From Ctenosaura bakeri (Eukaryota; Chordata; Lepidosauria; Squamata; Iguanidae), in NCBI GenBank assembly GCA_948474755.1, contig CAOLHI010002118.1, positions 225,328-289,327 on the forward strand: 64,000 nucleotides of DNA. The letters are read 5' to 3'. The translations under genes were made by a program, and so were the position numbers. Below are positions 10,691-22,345 of this stretch, piece by piece (within the stretch, counting starts at the first letter, position 1; every line of letters begins with the position of its first letter). A model generated the notes under the pieces. That model was given only the letters and a program-made list of their open reading frames with translations, was not told the origin of the DNA and made no database searches.

Positions 10691-12783
10691 ACTCATTGTT
10701 AGTTAACCCTGTGCTTATAGAATATACTATTATTCCTTGTGTAGGCATTCTTAAGTCTATTGCAACTGGCATTAATTGCCCCTTAATCATTTGTCACTTC
10801 TAGACAGATCTTCTCGTTCATTGCTAGAGCTTCATATTGTTAACAGATGGCAATCTCTGATTTATATTTACTTGAAGTTTACTTTATACCATACTTCATG
10901 TAGTATAAAATACATATGAACTAAAACGCTATTGATTGAGGCAGTAATGCACATTGCAGCACAGACATTAAGAAAATTCACCCTCCCTAGAAGAGATTTA
11001 ATTGCCTAGGAAGCTGGCCTATGTTGAGTCTCATAACTATCTAGCATGGCATTGTCTAAACCAGTACTTCTCAAGCTATCGGATGTGGGGAACCAGCAAT
11101 TATTTTTCTCCAAGGACAAGCATCATATTTATGTCCATTGACTACAATTGTGTCTTTCTTTCTTGGAAACTCACGAGGACCAGCAGCCAATTGGGAACAG
11201 GCACCATTTGAGGGACCACCACTTTGAGTCTAAAGTGATTGATAGTGAGTCTCCAGAGTTTCGATAGGACTCCTCCTTAGTCCTATCTGCAGATGTCAGG
11301 GAATAAATCTGGGAATTTTTGCATACAGAGCAGATGTTACATACAGAGTTATGACACTTCACACCTAATCTTTGTGCATTTCTAACAGGGGGTCCCAAGT
11401 TTCATATTAATAAGCTGCATTTCCATGTACATATATATCAAGACAAAAGTCCAGTTGAACTCAGAGAGACTTACTTCTGAGCAGACGTGCAACAGAGTTC
11501 TACATCAAAGAACTACCGTTTAACTCCAATGTAGTATAATAAGTTTTAAGAAGTGATGATAAAGAATCAGTAATTGAGTATAATCCATCCACCCCATAAT
11601 TTATTCACTCTAGGGATGGTAGGAAAACCACTGTCCTTATTCATCCATCTCAGCCCACGCTCCTTCTGCTACTTAAATCTTCTATCTATGAGATCATGGG
11701 ACGCTCACCAGAATGTATGATAATACTATAACATTTTCCCCCCTTGGCTGTCATGAACCAGTGATTAACTTGTGCGCTTGCTAGGCTTAAAGGAAATGGG
11801 GCATGCAGAAGTAATGGAAGGACTCTTTAATTCCCACAAACATCCCGTAAATATTTCAGCAATGAAAAATAATTCCCATGATGTTTAGAATAAGGTGTTC
11901 AGAGCCAGCAGAAATGATGGGTTTGTTACTGCATTCCCATCAAAGTATAAACTCTAGGTGACCATTTGCTCATCACTGCAATATTGATTGCTACGAGTAA
12001 CAGTCAAAGAAAATGAAATCAAATCCCACCACAATATAAAGCATTGAGTGAGATTTTTCAGGAAAGAAACTCTCCGAGGTTCTTCCTCATTGTATTGAAT
12101 GCTACCCAAAAGCCGTAAAGCTTCAGAAGATGTTAACTCTATCGCTCACAAACAATGACAGTCTTGCCTCTTAGTGCCTCAGAGTGTCTGCGGCTTCCAC
12201 GTCCTCAGAAATATGCACAATAGCCTCACTCCATTCAAAATGAATCACTGCAGTGGCATTTGTGAATAATTCAAGCAGTTTTCCGAAATCAAATTAAAAA
12301 ATACATAAACCAAGTATATGCTGGGATCAGTGGATTGTGGGAGATGGCCAAGCAGTAATGCTATATTGTCACGACACTGTGGAACTGTCATTTTCCAGTA
12401 AGACTGCTCTTTAGGCTATCTGTTGTTTAAAATATCAGGCCTTGCAGTTAGGGACTTGAACCTTAAAGTAGAAAACCCAGATTCCCATAAAGCTCACAGG
12501 ATAGCCCAGGACAAGTGATGAATGCATCATTTTAAGTCACCATGTGAAACTGATGTAAAATAATAATGTATCATGTCAATTGATAAGAATACAAGAATGG
12601 TGTCCTGATTTTGGTACACACTTGTGAGACACACTCCCTTGGCATTTGTTGTTTTTCCAACACCAGATACAGCACAAGGTACACAGTACATTGACAAGTT
12701 ATACCAGTTTCATGTCATTTTACATGATGTCCATCCATTCTCTGGAAGGCTAGGCTTTATGGTGAGGTATTAAGAATTCTGAG
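10691..12783. other. Largely repeat-free stretch
   Basis: Apart from a short repeat fragment near 11446-11510, no mobile element is evident. The part from about 11750 to 12330 has no simple repeats and no coding frame; see findings for its possible status as conserved non-coding sequence. Confidence 0.4.
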
Positions 12784-12786
12784 AAA

Positions 12787-13025
12787 TCTAGTGTGGTGTA
12801 GTGGTTTGAGCACTGGACTACAACTCTGAGTAGAGTTTGAATCCCAGCCCAGTTGTGGAAATCCACTGGGTGACCTTAGGCAAGTCACACACTCTCAGCC
12901 TCAGAGAGAGGCAAAGTCAACCCCCCCCTTAACAAATCTTGGGAAGAAAGCTATGTGATAAGTCTGCCTTAGAGTCACCATAGGTCAAAAAAATTACTTT
13001 AAGGCACATGGCAAAGAACTATATG
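12787..13025 (+). mobile_element. tRNA-derived SINE (Sauria-type), plus strand
   Basis: It begins at the head 'gtgtggtgtagtggtttgag' and continues with the box B-like 'gagtttgaatcccagccc'. The body has 'ctgggtgaccttaggcaagt' and 'cctcagagagaggcaaag'. The tail has 'gagtcaccataggtcaaa' and ends in 'aaggcacatggcaaagaac'. The Pol III promoter boxes are recognisable but mutated. Confidence 0.85.
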
Positions 13026-14040
13026 AAGAATTCCAAGTATTCTAGAATTCTAGGAATTGTAGTGGGAGAGTGGCTGCAGCATAAATATACTATTATAATA
13101 CAAATATATAATACTGTTTAATATAGCCATTTTGTCCGCACCTACAAATCATCCACCAGTTAAGTCTTCAAATGCTGAAATATGAAATGATGCCTACTTG
13201 TCGACTGACAAGCGGAAAAGCATTCAGTTTATTGGACTGAATACTTCTCCACTTTTCTATTCATGAAAGAGCCTTCAATCTTGTGGGTGCTTCTTTAATG
13301 CAACAGGAAGGGAGGCAGCTTCTGCCAATTCCCTATTCCCCCTGTATTTTCCACCCACCCCAATGTCTGTTCCAGATGGAATGTAGGAGGGAGATGGGGA
13401 CTTGCAGGGAAAAAAGGAGAATGAATGAAAATCACCCTCACTTCTCTATAATTATTGGGTGGTAAAGATTCAAATCTTTGTGTAACTTCTTCTGGAATGT
13501 TGGAATGAATAATTTAGAAAGTTTCGACCCTTGAGGGATTACAAGAATGTTGGACCAGTTCTCAACTGTATTTTGCACCATGGGATTTTTTTGCAAAATA
13601 TGTACTTGGGCAGAAATCAATTTTTGTGGAACAAACCACATAGGCTGGAGTCCTCTTTAGCTGTTATGATATTGTTAGCTGGACTTAGAATATCTTGACT
13701 GATGGGTAATGAATGAGAAGATTTTGCTTGTGCTAACTTAGAAACATGTTTAATTTTTTTAGAATTGCATGCATTGGGACTTTTCTTCAAGAAAGACAAG
13801 CTAACACAGCTGGAATTATACTTGGAATGTCTCCTCTTCCCTGGCAAGTAAGAATTAAAACCTTCTGATAGCAAGAAGTCTGTGGAAAGTCACTCTTGAC
13901 ACCTGGAAATAAAATGTAAACATCTGCTCAGGAATATTACTTGAATACAGAATGTTACGCTGCACATTTGCAATATATGATGAGCTGACACATTCAACAC
14001 TAGACTATACTGAACTCAGGAGCTCCATTCTGTTCAGACT
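13026..14040. other. Unannotated stretch
   Basis: No gene or element is recognised. Small frames here have no family signature. Confidence 0.5.
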
Positions 14041-14044
14041 GTGA

Positions 14045-14280
14045 TGTTACTTCGGCCCAGGCCTACCCGGTGATAGCACTAGATATCATTTTTGATATCA
14101 AAACCATTCGGCCTTCCTCTGCCACCCCTCTCCACGTGTTTGCGAGGCCTCCAGACAAGCACATAAACAGGCGAGGCCGGTAATAGCTGGACATTCCATT
14201 CTCCACCTAGGCAGGCAGAACAGAGCCACTCCATTGCTTCAGGGACCTCTCCTGCAAACACCTTTTTGCTTAAGTGTGAC

Positions 14281-14324
<44 letters not shown>

Positions 14325-15072
14325 TAATAATAATAATAATAATATTTATTTATATCCTGCCTCTCCCAATGGATCGAGGCGGCATTACAACAGTATATAA
14401 ATACATTAAAAACACTAACAAAGGCGCCCGGCTCTGAGCCGATAGTCTTACAAAGCCAAACTAAGCACCTTGTATTTGCATACTGGCTACACTATTGTTG
14501 ATTCGGCACTAAGCTGATCTGTTAAACTTGACCTTTTCCAAAGCTTTGTCCCACTCCAAACTTGCATTGTTCTCACTGAGTAAGGTATGGCTTGCAGTCA
14601 CAATTCACCCTATATACTCCCCCCCCCGCAATTCTGAGACCACCTCGGATCACTCCCGAGTTCCAGACCGCTTTGCTGCCATTTTGTTCGGCGAGCTCCC
14701 CTCAGAGAACCACGCTGAGCTTTCTTCCCTGCACTCCAACGAACTCTATCTACATATCTCTTCAGGACTACGAGACAGGTATCGTATCACCCATTTCCCC
14801 CGAAAATCCCCATTTCCAATTCTTCCGTTAGCTGTTTGATTGTGGTGTCCTTACTGTTTGTTTGTCTTTCAATAAAACATTGTTTTGCTATTTTAAAACT
14901 GTCTGACTGCTTGACTGACCTGACCCTGTAGATGCTGGGTTGCAAGATCCTGCTATGTTACCCTGCCTCTCACTAGCTTAGTGAGTGCTCCAGCTAATTT
15001 TCCTCAAAGTTGCGTTATTGTGGTTTGGTTATTTGGGCGCCCCTCCCAGGACCCCCAGAGAACAGGGTAACA
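14045..15072 (+). repeat. ERV-type solo LTR, plus strand
   Basis: It begins TGTTACTTCGGCC and ends CAGGGTAACA, giving TG...CA with six-base inverted ends (TGTTAC/GTAACA). It holds a TATA-like tatatact at 14611 and AATAAA at 14871, in promoter-to-polyA order. The minus-strand LTR at 19975-20821 shares both ends and the U5 text 'ccctgcctctc.ctagc' and 'caggaccccca', so the two are one family. No primer site or internal region follows, so it is solo. The flanks GTGA/GAGA could be a mutated four-base duplication. An (AAT)n run with a LINE-tail-like piece (about 14280-14425) sits inside U3. Confidence 0.8.
14281..14343 (+). repeat. (AAT)n microsatellite inside the LTR
   Basis: About 20 AAT triplets with one AAC interruption, adjoining 'atttatttatatcctgcctc', which looks like a LINE 3' tail. 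It gives rise to meaningless poly-Ile and poly-Leu frames. Confidence 0.9.
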
Positions 15073-15715
15073 GAGATCTGTTGGAGATTGGGACAGAAAT
15101 GCATTTCCTTCAATAAAGTTGGTTCCTTGATTCACTAGGCCTGGTTTATTAATTTCTCCTTGAGTTACTGGGGAAGGAAATGCTCCTTCAGGATTTATAT
15201 TTACAGTAATGAATGACTGAGAGTAAAGCTATCTTTAAACCAGAGAATCATCGGAGAACAGAGTGCTGAGAAACTGTGTGCTCCCAGTTGTGGGATAAGC
15301 AGTTGTAGCAGCCACTCCATGACTAGGAGAAAGATACAGATGTGATTTCCTAGCACCTTCAGAAATGTTTTGTTGGGGCACTGTCAGGCTGTGAAAGTAT
15401 TTTTTTTTTTTTTTGGGAGGGGAGTCATTGTCTGTCATTACAGTGGTAGAACTCTGTCGTAATACTTACAAAGATGGTGTTATCATGATGATGATGCAGA
15501 AAAGCCAACTTTTTTGGCACAGGAAACTGTATTTTGGAGAAATTACATTGTTTTACATTGTTACAAACTGCATTGCTTCCTTTGCAACAAAGTTTGTACA
15601 AAAAAAAATTGAGCACATTTGTGGGTAGATATTTTTATGGAAAAAGTTTTGAAGAGTGAAGAATCTCATGCTTGTTGGCCATTGACTTGTTGAAGGTGAG
15701 AAAATTTATGACAAT
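15073..15715. other. Unannotated stretch
   Basis: It contains a poly(T) run at 15401-15414. Nothing else is recognised. Confidence 0.5.
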
Positions 15716-15718
15716 TGG

Positions 15719-15910
15719 GTTGTTGTGGGTTTTCCAGGCTTTGAGGCTGTGTTCTATTAGCATTTTCTCCTGACGTTTGTGACTTCAGGATCCTCTGAAG
15801 ATGCCAGCCACAGATGCTGGCGAAATGTCAGGAGAAAATACTAATAGAACACGGCCTCAAAGCCTGGAAAACCCACAACAACCTATGGATTTCGGCCATG
15901 AAAGCCTTTG
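15719..15910. repeat. Foldback repeat (unclassified squamate family)
   Basis: The left arm 'gttgtgggttttccaggc' pairs with the right arm 'gcctggaaaacccacaac', and 'ctattagcattttctcctg' pairs with the 'caggagaaaatactaatag' region. The arms are about 50 bp around a centre of about 55 bp containing 'gatgccagccacagatgctg'. The text after the right arm (tttcggccatgaaagcc) belongs to the same dispersed family as I remember it. Its class is unknown to me. Confidence 0.7.
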
Positions 15911-17368
15911 ACTTTATGATAATTGTTTGCATCCATAATGACTGCTCCCTTATAGATCAAGGGCTTCTCAAAAAAACAAAAAACAAAAAAAAATCTAGAA
16001 GGAGGTGATTGCTCCCACTGAAATTTAATAGGTTTAAGTGTCCAAGCTATTTTGTGCAAACATGTTGAATGTGAGAAACCATCACAAGTTTGCACATGTG
16101 AAGTGGTGTTCTGAATATTTGAGGATTTTCAGCTTTCCATGTTCCTGGCTAAGCCGACGTTAAAAGTTGTTCAAGACATGATGAAATGCAGGGTCAGGCA
16201 AATATTAGGCCTTTCACGTGAGTAGTTGTTTGTGCCAAAAGGCTTTGAAAAATTAACTGGAAGTAGTTATTACCTAAAGTTTTTAAAAAAGTGGTTTGCT
16301 TATTTGCCAGCCAAGAAGAATGTTTAGGAAAGGATCTTAGCCAACTGTAATGCATATTTAATGGATGAAATATTGCAAAAAGAATGCAGAAAACCCTCAC
16401 AAAATGCCTCCTGCACATTAATTTTGTCAGCTGCTTTTATTACCTCTATTTTCACAATTTGCCACTTAAACTTCCCCATACATAATAGTAAAATGCTCTT
16501 TATTGGTTCCTGTTATAAGGCATGGTGGGCCATTTGATGCATTTAAGGGCCATTTTGGTCCATGTTTTCCATCAACTCAGCCCTTTATGGGCACTTATCT
16601 GCAGTGACAGCATCTCTACCTCATTAGCAGTGTGGAGAACCTTATCCATCAACGAGCCCTTCCACCATTATATATCTTTGATGTTAGACCTTCACAATTT
16701 CAAGCTAGCAAATTATTAAACAATTCTTCAGTGACTGTTGCTATTGCCAGGAAGATCAAGACTGGAGGGAAAAAACAGAGGCAAAATGATTCCCAAATGA
16801 TTCCCAAGTAAGTAAGATCTCATATCTCATCAGGGGATCCACTGAGTAATGTTGTTAAGATACTTGCAGTGCCGACTGTGACGTGCCTTCCTCCCACCAT
16901 TTGCAAAGCTATGTTATGTGAAGAATCTGTTCTTTCTCCTTGCTGCATTTCGAAGAAGCTGCATTTGGATTGTGGGCAAGTGATACTCCTGCCTCTTGGA
17001 GTGTCAGCTAAACCGGAAATAACAGCATAAAAGGCCACCCAGGAACACTGTTTTCTTTTTTTGGAGGGGAGGGGATGAGACAGAGATGTTAAAAAGTCAG
17101 CGACTCTGCGAGTGCATCAGTGCTTCATATCCCTCTGCCTAGCAAGACAGCTGGACACAGAGGACTGATTCATAAAAGCATCAGCCACCGCTGCTTTTTG
17201 TTCAAAAGGATCTGATGGATGCCTGCTCTGTCAAGGGAACACAGTATTTTCTGTGAAGTGAAAAGGGAATGACTTTGGCTTGTTCTATTCTGCAGCTGCA
17301 CAGACCAGAGTTAAGATGGTGGCTCTAAGGGAAGGATCATTTTCTCTCTCTCTCGCCTCTCCACACAA

Positions 17369-17369
<1 letters not shown>
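15911..17369. other. Largely repeat-free stretch
   Basis: No mobile element ends or coding region are seen. An A-rich run lies at 15970-15994. Confidence 0.45.
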
Positions 17370-17458
<89 letters not shown>

Positions 17459-17486
17459 AAGAGAGAGAAGGAGAGAGGGAGAGAGC
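17370..17486 (+). repeat. Compound (GT)n(AT)n(GA)n microsatellite
   Basis: GT repeats from about 17372 to 17405 run directly into AT repeats to 17426, then GA repeats with interruptions to about 17486. The small frames here are low-complexity artefacts. Confidence 0.95.
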
Positions 17487-18127
17487 AATAAACTTTAGTC
17501 TTCCAAGGTCTGCCCTATCATCAGGATCAGTGATCACATTAAACAGATGATTTTGGAAGCCATGTGAGCAGTACACAATAGTTCTTGTTCTTGTTGTAAT
17601 GATGTTGGAGTATTGTGGGCAAGTGAAACTACATTCAGATGAATAAATAGCAAGTTATTTGTTACAGCTCAAGAAGCTTGTCCCCAGCAGGGTCTGTATC
17701 CGCTATTAGTTGGCCCACCAGTGAAAACCAACTCAATAAGCTTGCCTGCTATATATATAGTCAGAATGGCAGACACAGGATTCCACATGGATGGAGGACA
17801 CTCTTGCTGCCTTGGAGAGGGACAGGCTCCCCATCCTTGAGCTGGCCCTGGCCTTCTTCCCCTCCATCTCCCAAGGGTTCCATATGTAGTCTGATGGGTG
17901 CACAAGTCACACCTACCCCCAGCTGAATGCAGACAAAATAAACCAACAAAAACACCTGACTGCCCTACCAGCCATATACTGTTGAATAAGCACACACACA
18001 CAAAGAGGAAGAAAGGAGTAATACAAATATAAAACTATGCAGTATGCTTGTAAAAAAAATTGTCCATACATAATACAAAAATGCAAATAGTATAGAGGAA
18101 ACTGACAAATAATATAAAATCAAAATG
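17487..18127. other. Unannotated stretch
   Basis: No gene or named repeat is recognised. Confidence 0.5.
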
Positions 18128-18134
18128 TGTGTGT

Positions 18135-18362
18135 ATGTGTGTATGTGTGTGTAGTTTCCTTCAAGTTACCTGTTGACTTATGGTGACCCCATGAATTTCA
18201 CAGGGTTTTCCTAGGCAAGGAATAGTCAGAGTTGGTTTTGCCAGGTACCTCCTCTAAAATATAGCCTACAGCACCTGGCATTCATTGGTGGTCTACCATC
18301 CAAGCACTAACTGGGGCTGACCCTGCTCAGCTTCCAAGATCAGATGGCATCTGGTGCCAGAT
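18135..18362 (-). mobile_element. 5S rRNA-derived SINE, minus strand
   Basis: Read on the minus strand it opens with a 5S-like head: gatcttggaagctgagcagg, then 'ttggatggtagaccac', then 'aggtgctgtaggct'. This covers the internal Pol III promoter region of 5S rRNA. The rest, with 'gaggtacctggcaaaacc' and 'catggggtcaccataagtc', is the tail shared with the tRNA-type SINEs here. It matches the idea of lizard 5S SINEs. A GT-rich run abuts its end. It is a retroposed copy, not a 5S gene. Confidence 0.85.
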
Positions 18363-18960
18363 GATAAAAGCTGTGCAAAACCACATTTTTGAGATTTAAA
18401 AACAATGTGGGAATAAGCAGATCATAAAAGTTCAGGAATGCAGTTCCAGGAACACAGAGCAATGAGTGAAAAAGGACAAAGCCAAGCCAAGGAAGAGGAA
18501 ACCCTTGGTTGAGGGAGAAGTCGAGAGTTCCTAGAATGCAGATCCCAAGCAGGCTTATTGAAGGAAACAAGGGGTGAAAAATAGGGGGGAGCCATGTTAT
18601 GTAGACCATAGAAAGTTAAAACAAGAGTCTTGTCCTGAATGGTATTTATTAATTTAATTTAGTTTAGTTTATATTCCTGACATAGAACCCAAAGCAGCTG
18701 ACAACAATTTAAAACAAAGTTGGATAAATATCTTACTTTACAAAAGTTTTAAACATTAAACAATTATATTAAAAAAAACACATAGTTCAAACCATTCAAG
18801 GCACATTTAAAACATAATTTTAAAAGTTGCAATGAAAGTAAATGCTGCACATAACTAAACAAAGGGAGGAAAGGTGGTGGTGAGGCTCCTGAGGTGGGGG
18901 TTAATGGTGCTTAAATAGGCAGGGGACAGCCCAGAGTGGTTGGTTTCCTTCACCCCTTTC
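18363..18960 (-). mobile_element. LINE 3' fragments (L2/CR1-like), minus strand, degenerate
   Basis: The stretch 18640-18720, with 'atattcctgacatagaaccc' and 'agcagctgacaac', resembles a LINE 3' tail read from the minus strand. A weak RT-end-like frame lies at 18340-18609. No catalytic motif is left, so class and borders are uncertain. Confidence 0.4.
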
Positions 18961-19974
18961 ACAGCTAACAAGGGTGTACCTGATTGGTCAGCCTTCCCCA
19001 CTTCTCAAAGCCCATGAAAATCTGAGAGACAAAGGCCCCTAGCACCATGGAAGATGGTGCCCACATGCCCACTCACATGAGTTGCAGACAATGTTGCCAG
19101 TTAGTTGGGGAGTGCAGTCCTTCTCTTCCTCTAGAAGGTGCTTGTGGGAAGTCTGTCTTAGCTGTCAAAATAACCTGACTGACCATAGATACCATATGCC
19201 TTGACTTGAGGATGGGGACACAATTTGCTCTTCTCCTTTAGCCAAATGTCTTAGACTGCCCCTGGACCTCCTACACCTTTGCTGTCTCCTCCCATGGTGA
19301 CCTTTTTGAATATCTTTGGGTCAGCATACATATTGAACTATACACATGCAGCACGCCACCAGATCAGATTTCTCCATACCATTGCCAACTGGCTCTGTCC
19401 ATTTTTCCAGTTCTTAGTGGCTTTGAGGGAATGAGCTGATCCACTTTTGTTCATAGTCACCTTAGTTTACGGTGTTAGCACTTAGTAGTTTTTAATGTCT
19501 ATATTTGTGGTTGCTGTCATCCAGGGGAAAAAAAAAACACTTAGTGGGCAGAATAAGCACCCAGTCCTTTGGAAGCACTTGCACACTTGCGTAAGCTATT
19601 TTCTCTTTCAGTGACCTCTTTAGAGATTTTTGGAACAATCTGCTCAAAACTCTAAAGGAGAGGCTGTGCTTCTTTACATGAATCTTCTCACAGTCCCCTG
19701 CTGTACTGCATGCTCTTGGCTCAGTGAACTGCTAAAATTTGGAAGAGGTACAAAAGTGAGGAGGAAACACGCCACTGGCATCCTTTCTGCTACTAGGGTC
19801 AGGAAACAGATGTAAGCTGGCAGAAGCCATGACAGGGATTAAACAACTGAGTATAGTGACACAGTGTTTTACAGTACCATCTCACAAATGTGTACTGTGA
19901 AGTATATCCCACCATTTCGGGGGTGGGGGCATCCTCTGCTAAGCATGTTTAAGATGGCAGTGTTAAGCTCCTTT
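18961..19974. other. Unannotated stretch
   Basis: No gene or element is recognised. Short frames lack motifs. Confidence 0.5.
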
Positions 19975-20170
19975 TGTTACCCTGAAAATTGGGGGTCCTG
20001 CAAGGGGTGCCCGGCTTTGCCAATTGAAAATACCAAGATGGGGAAATTAGACTCAGAGCACTGTTTTTGCTAGCGAGAGGCAGGGCAACGAAGCAAGATC
20101 TTTCACCCTATGTCTACAGCGTCGGGTTAGAGAGTGGCTAGACAAGGTGGTTCCAAATAACAAACAATTC

Positions 20171-20176
20171 TTTATT
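20171..20176 (-). promoter_or_regulatory. AATAAA polyadenylation signal of ERV LTR
   Basis: Minus-strand AATAAA followed by a T/G-rich stretch. It marks the end of R in the LTR at 19975-20821. Confidence 0.6.
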
Positions 20177-20395
20177 AAGAACAAAACACAGAAGACAAAC
20201 ACAAACTAACTAACTTAGAAAAGAGAAAGAGTTGCAGGGAGAGGCAATACGACCTGTTCCGTAGTCCTGGGGAGAGGTTGGAGATTCGGGGAAGGTAACT
20301 CAGCATGGGGCGCTGAGGGGAGTCCCTTAAACACACCAACGGTAGGGTGGGATGGCAGTCAAAGGAGATCTGAGGATCGGTTAAAAGTGATGGGT

Positions 20396-20404
20396 TTTTA
20401 TAGG
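20396..20404 (-). promoter_or_regulatory. TATA box of ERV LTR
   Basis: Minus-strand CTATAAAAA, about 220 bases before the LTR's AATAAA, as expected for the U3 promoter of an LTR. Confidence 0.6.
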
Positions 20405-21059
20405 GAAGATCGTGCCTTTCGGCTATGGCAGTCCCAAAGGAGGACAAAAGAGGTTTCGGTGCTGGACAAAAGGATTTGGTGAGGTCAGGTTTCACGTGAT
20501 GAGATTTGCATGTAGAAACAATACCTTTGGCCGAAACGTTAATGGCCCAACTCACAAGAGTAGTTTGCCTGAGAGCCACGTGGCTATTGAGGAGTCTGTG
20601 GCAGGAAGTTCCCTAAAACTTCGGGCGAGTTTTGGGTTGCTGGCTACAAAAAGAAATGGAATGTAAACCATTAATGGCCACTTCTCTGTCCATGCTTATC
20701 TGGAGAACTTTGCGAACACGTGAGATGAGGTAATCGCAAGCCAGTCCAGCTAAGGCCAAATTAAATAATATCAAAAGGATATCTGGGGGTCCTCACTGAG
20801 GGTGCCATGGCTGAAATAACACTCTGTTTAAATTTTTGTTGACTCCACACTGCACAATAGATCTATATCTTTTGCAAATTGCTGGAAATGAACTAAAATG
20901 ACCTGGATTCCAGGCTCTACTCAGTGGCCTTCTTGAATGGTTTTGGACAAGACACAATCTGAATTCCTATCTCTACAATAGATTTCCCTCTGGCTAACCA
21001 CGTAGGCTATAGGTAGGGTGAAGTGGGATGAAATGATCAAGGCTTACAGTAGAATTAAG

Positions 21060-21500
21060 TTCTGGAATAATGAGACAGGTGGAAGATGTTAAAGAGGTCT
21101 CAAAACCAATCCTTGTGGAGAACAGTTTAGAGAGTTGGATATGGTTCACCTGGAGAATGAAAGATTGAGAAGTGGTATGATAGCAATCTTCAAATATTTG
21201 AAGAGATGACTTATAGAGGATGGAGCAAGCTTGTCTTCTGCTGCCATTGAGGGAATGGCCTGAAAAAGAGGATTAAGATTACAAAGGAGTTTTAGGTTAA
21301 ACATTGGAGGGGTTTTCTGATGATAAGAGCTGTTGGTTTGTGGAATGGGCCACCTCAGAGAATGCTGAGCTTTCTTTTGTTGAAGGCTTTAAAACAGAGG
21401 CTGGATATCTATCTGTCAGGAGTGCTGTAGCTGTAGATTTCCTGCAGATGGTTGAAGGTCCTGCAGATGTCTCATGGGCTTCCTTCCAACCTACAATTCT
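21060..21500 (+). mobile_element. CR1 LINE 3' end, degenerate
   Basis: Landmarks in CR1 order are 'ctggagaatgaaagattgag', 'atgatagcaatcttcaaata', 'tttgaagagatgac', 'gaggatggagcaagc', 'gaatgggccacctcagagaa' and 'aaacagaggctggatatct'. This parallels the copy ending at 9185. It is diverged, non-coding and 5' truncated. Confidence 0.75.
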
Positions 21501-21690
21501 AAGAAAGTTGACTGAGTTCAGTGAAATTTACTCACAGGTCAGTGTGTGTAGGACTGCAGCCTATAAAACTGCAACTCAAGGAGTTTACTTCTGAGTAAGT
21601 ATGCAGAGAATTGTACTCTGAGGCTGCAGTCTGACTCACACTTACTTGAGTTTAAGGTCAGTTGAGTAGAATAGGATTTAGAGGTGAAAA
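21500..21690. repeat. Short dispersed repeat, two adjoining pieces
   Basis: Blocks such as 'tactcacaggtcagtg', 'aggactgcagcc' and 'gagtttacttctgagtaagt' belong to the same common repeat as at 9920-9983. Confidence 0.5.
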
Positions 21691-21849
21691 TGCATAGCCT
21701 CTAAAATGGTAAAATGCCTTGAAATCATATTAAAAATGGTTTGTTTTGGTCTAACCTATTAATCAAGATTCTAGTGATAGAGGGGAGGGAAAAAACTTTT
21801 TTTTCAAAACTTAGAGAAAAGGCTGTTACCTCAGTCTACTCTTCCCAAC

Positions 21850-21965
21850 CCTTCCCTTTCAGATGTTTTGAACCACAACTCCCGCAATGCCTTACCACTG
21901 GTCATGTTTGCTAAAGCTCTTGGGAACTGTAGTCCAAAATATCTGCTGGGTATCATATTGCAAAA
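21850..21965. repeat. hAT-like MITE fragment
   Basis: 'tcagatgttttgaaccacaa' on the left is mirrored by 'ctgtagtccaaaatatctg' on the right, with 'actcccgcaatgcc' between. This layout is the same as at 10570-10690. Confidence 0.55.
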
Positions 21966-22174
21966 GGCTAACATAGGCATTAGAGGACTGCTTTTCAGGC
22001 ATAAGGTCCCAGTCCCCCACTTTATCTCCAGGTAAGGCTGGAAAGATTGCTAAGGATCTGGACCATGGATGCCTGGCAGTGTATACAATGCTTACCTACA
22101 TGCATCCATGGACTGATTCAAGGTATAGCAGGTTCCTATTTTCCTAACATTAGTCCTGACCTCATTGATGTTTT

Positions 22175-22345
22175 ACTAAGCTACACTGTGTGACAAGTGG
22201 ATTGAATCAGCCACAGCCCTGACCCTGCAAGAACTGAGACCTGCAAGACCTGAACTGAGCAGCTGATGACCAGGGCTCCTGGAGGACTCTCAGTGATAGA
22301 GTCACCATAAGTTAAAATTGACTTGACAGCAAATAGCAACAACAA
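22175..22345 (+). mobile_element. SINE 3' end with (AAC)n tail
   Basis: It contains 'agggctcctggaggactctc', 'gagtcaccataagtt' and 'gacttgacagcaaatagcaa', then a short AAC run. The counterpart on the minus strand is in the element at 28679-29057. Only the 3' part is recognised here. Confidence 0.6.

Larger units (their letters stand above)
19975..20821 (-). repeat. ERV-type solo LTR, minus strand
   Basis: On the minus strand it begins TGTTATTTCAGCC and ends CAGGGTAACA. It carries a TATA box (CTATAAAAA, plus-strand 20396-20404) and AATAAA (plus-strand 20171-20176), so U3, R and U5 are in order. Homology with the plus-strand LTR at 14045-15072 is clear in the first 13 bases and through U5. The flanks CTTT (19971-19974) and CTCT (20822-20825) may be a mutated four-base duplication. 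No internal sequence is attached. Confidence 0.82.

Noticed and set aside
12787..12860. A possible tRNA gene
   Set aside because: The head has box A/B-like text but no full cloverleaf, and it continues into a SINE body.
14079..14437. Frames with long poly-Leu or poly-Ile runs
   Set aside because: They are translations of the (AAT)n microsatellite in the ERV LTR.
17280..17576. Frames with poly-Ser/Leu, Arg/Glu and Tyr/Ile repeats
   Set aside because: Low-complexity translation of the compound microsatellite on both strands.
19640..20821. A host gene inferred from the TATA box and AATAAA near 20.2-20.4 kb
   Set aside because: Both signals lie in the right order inside an ERV LTR that has a homologous copy at 14 kb.
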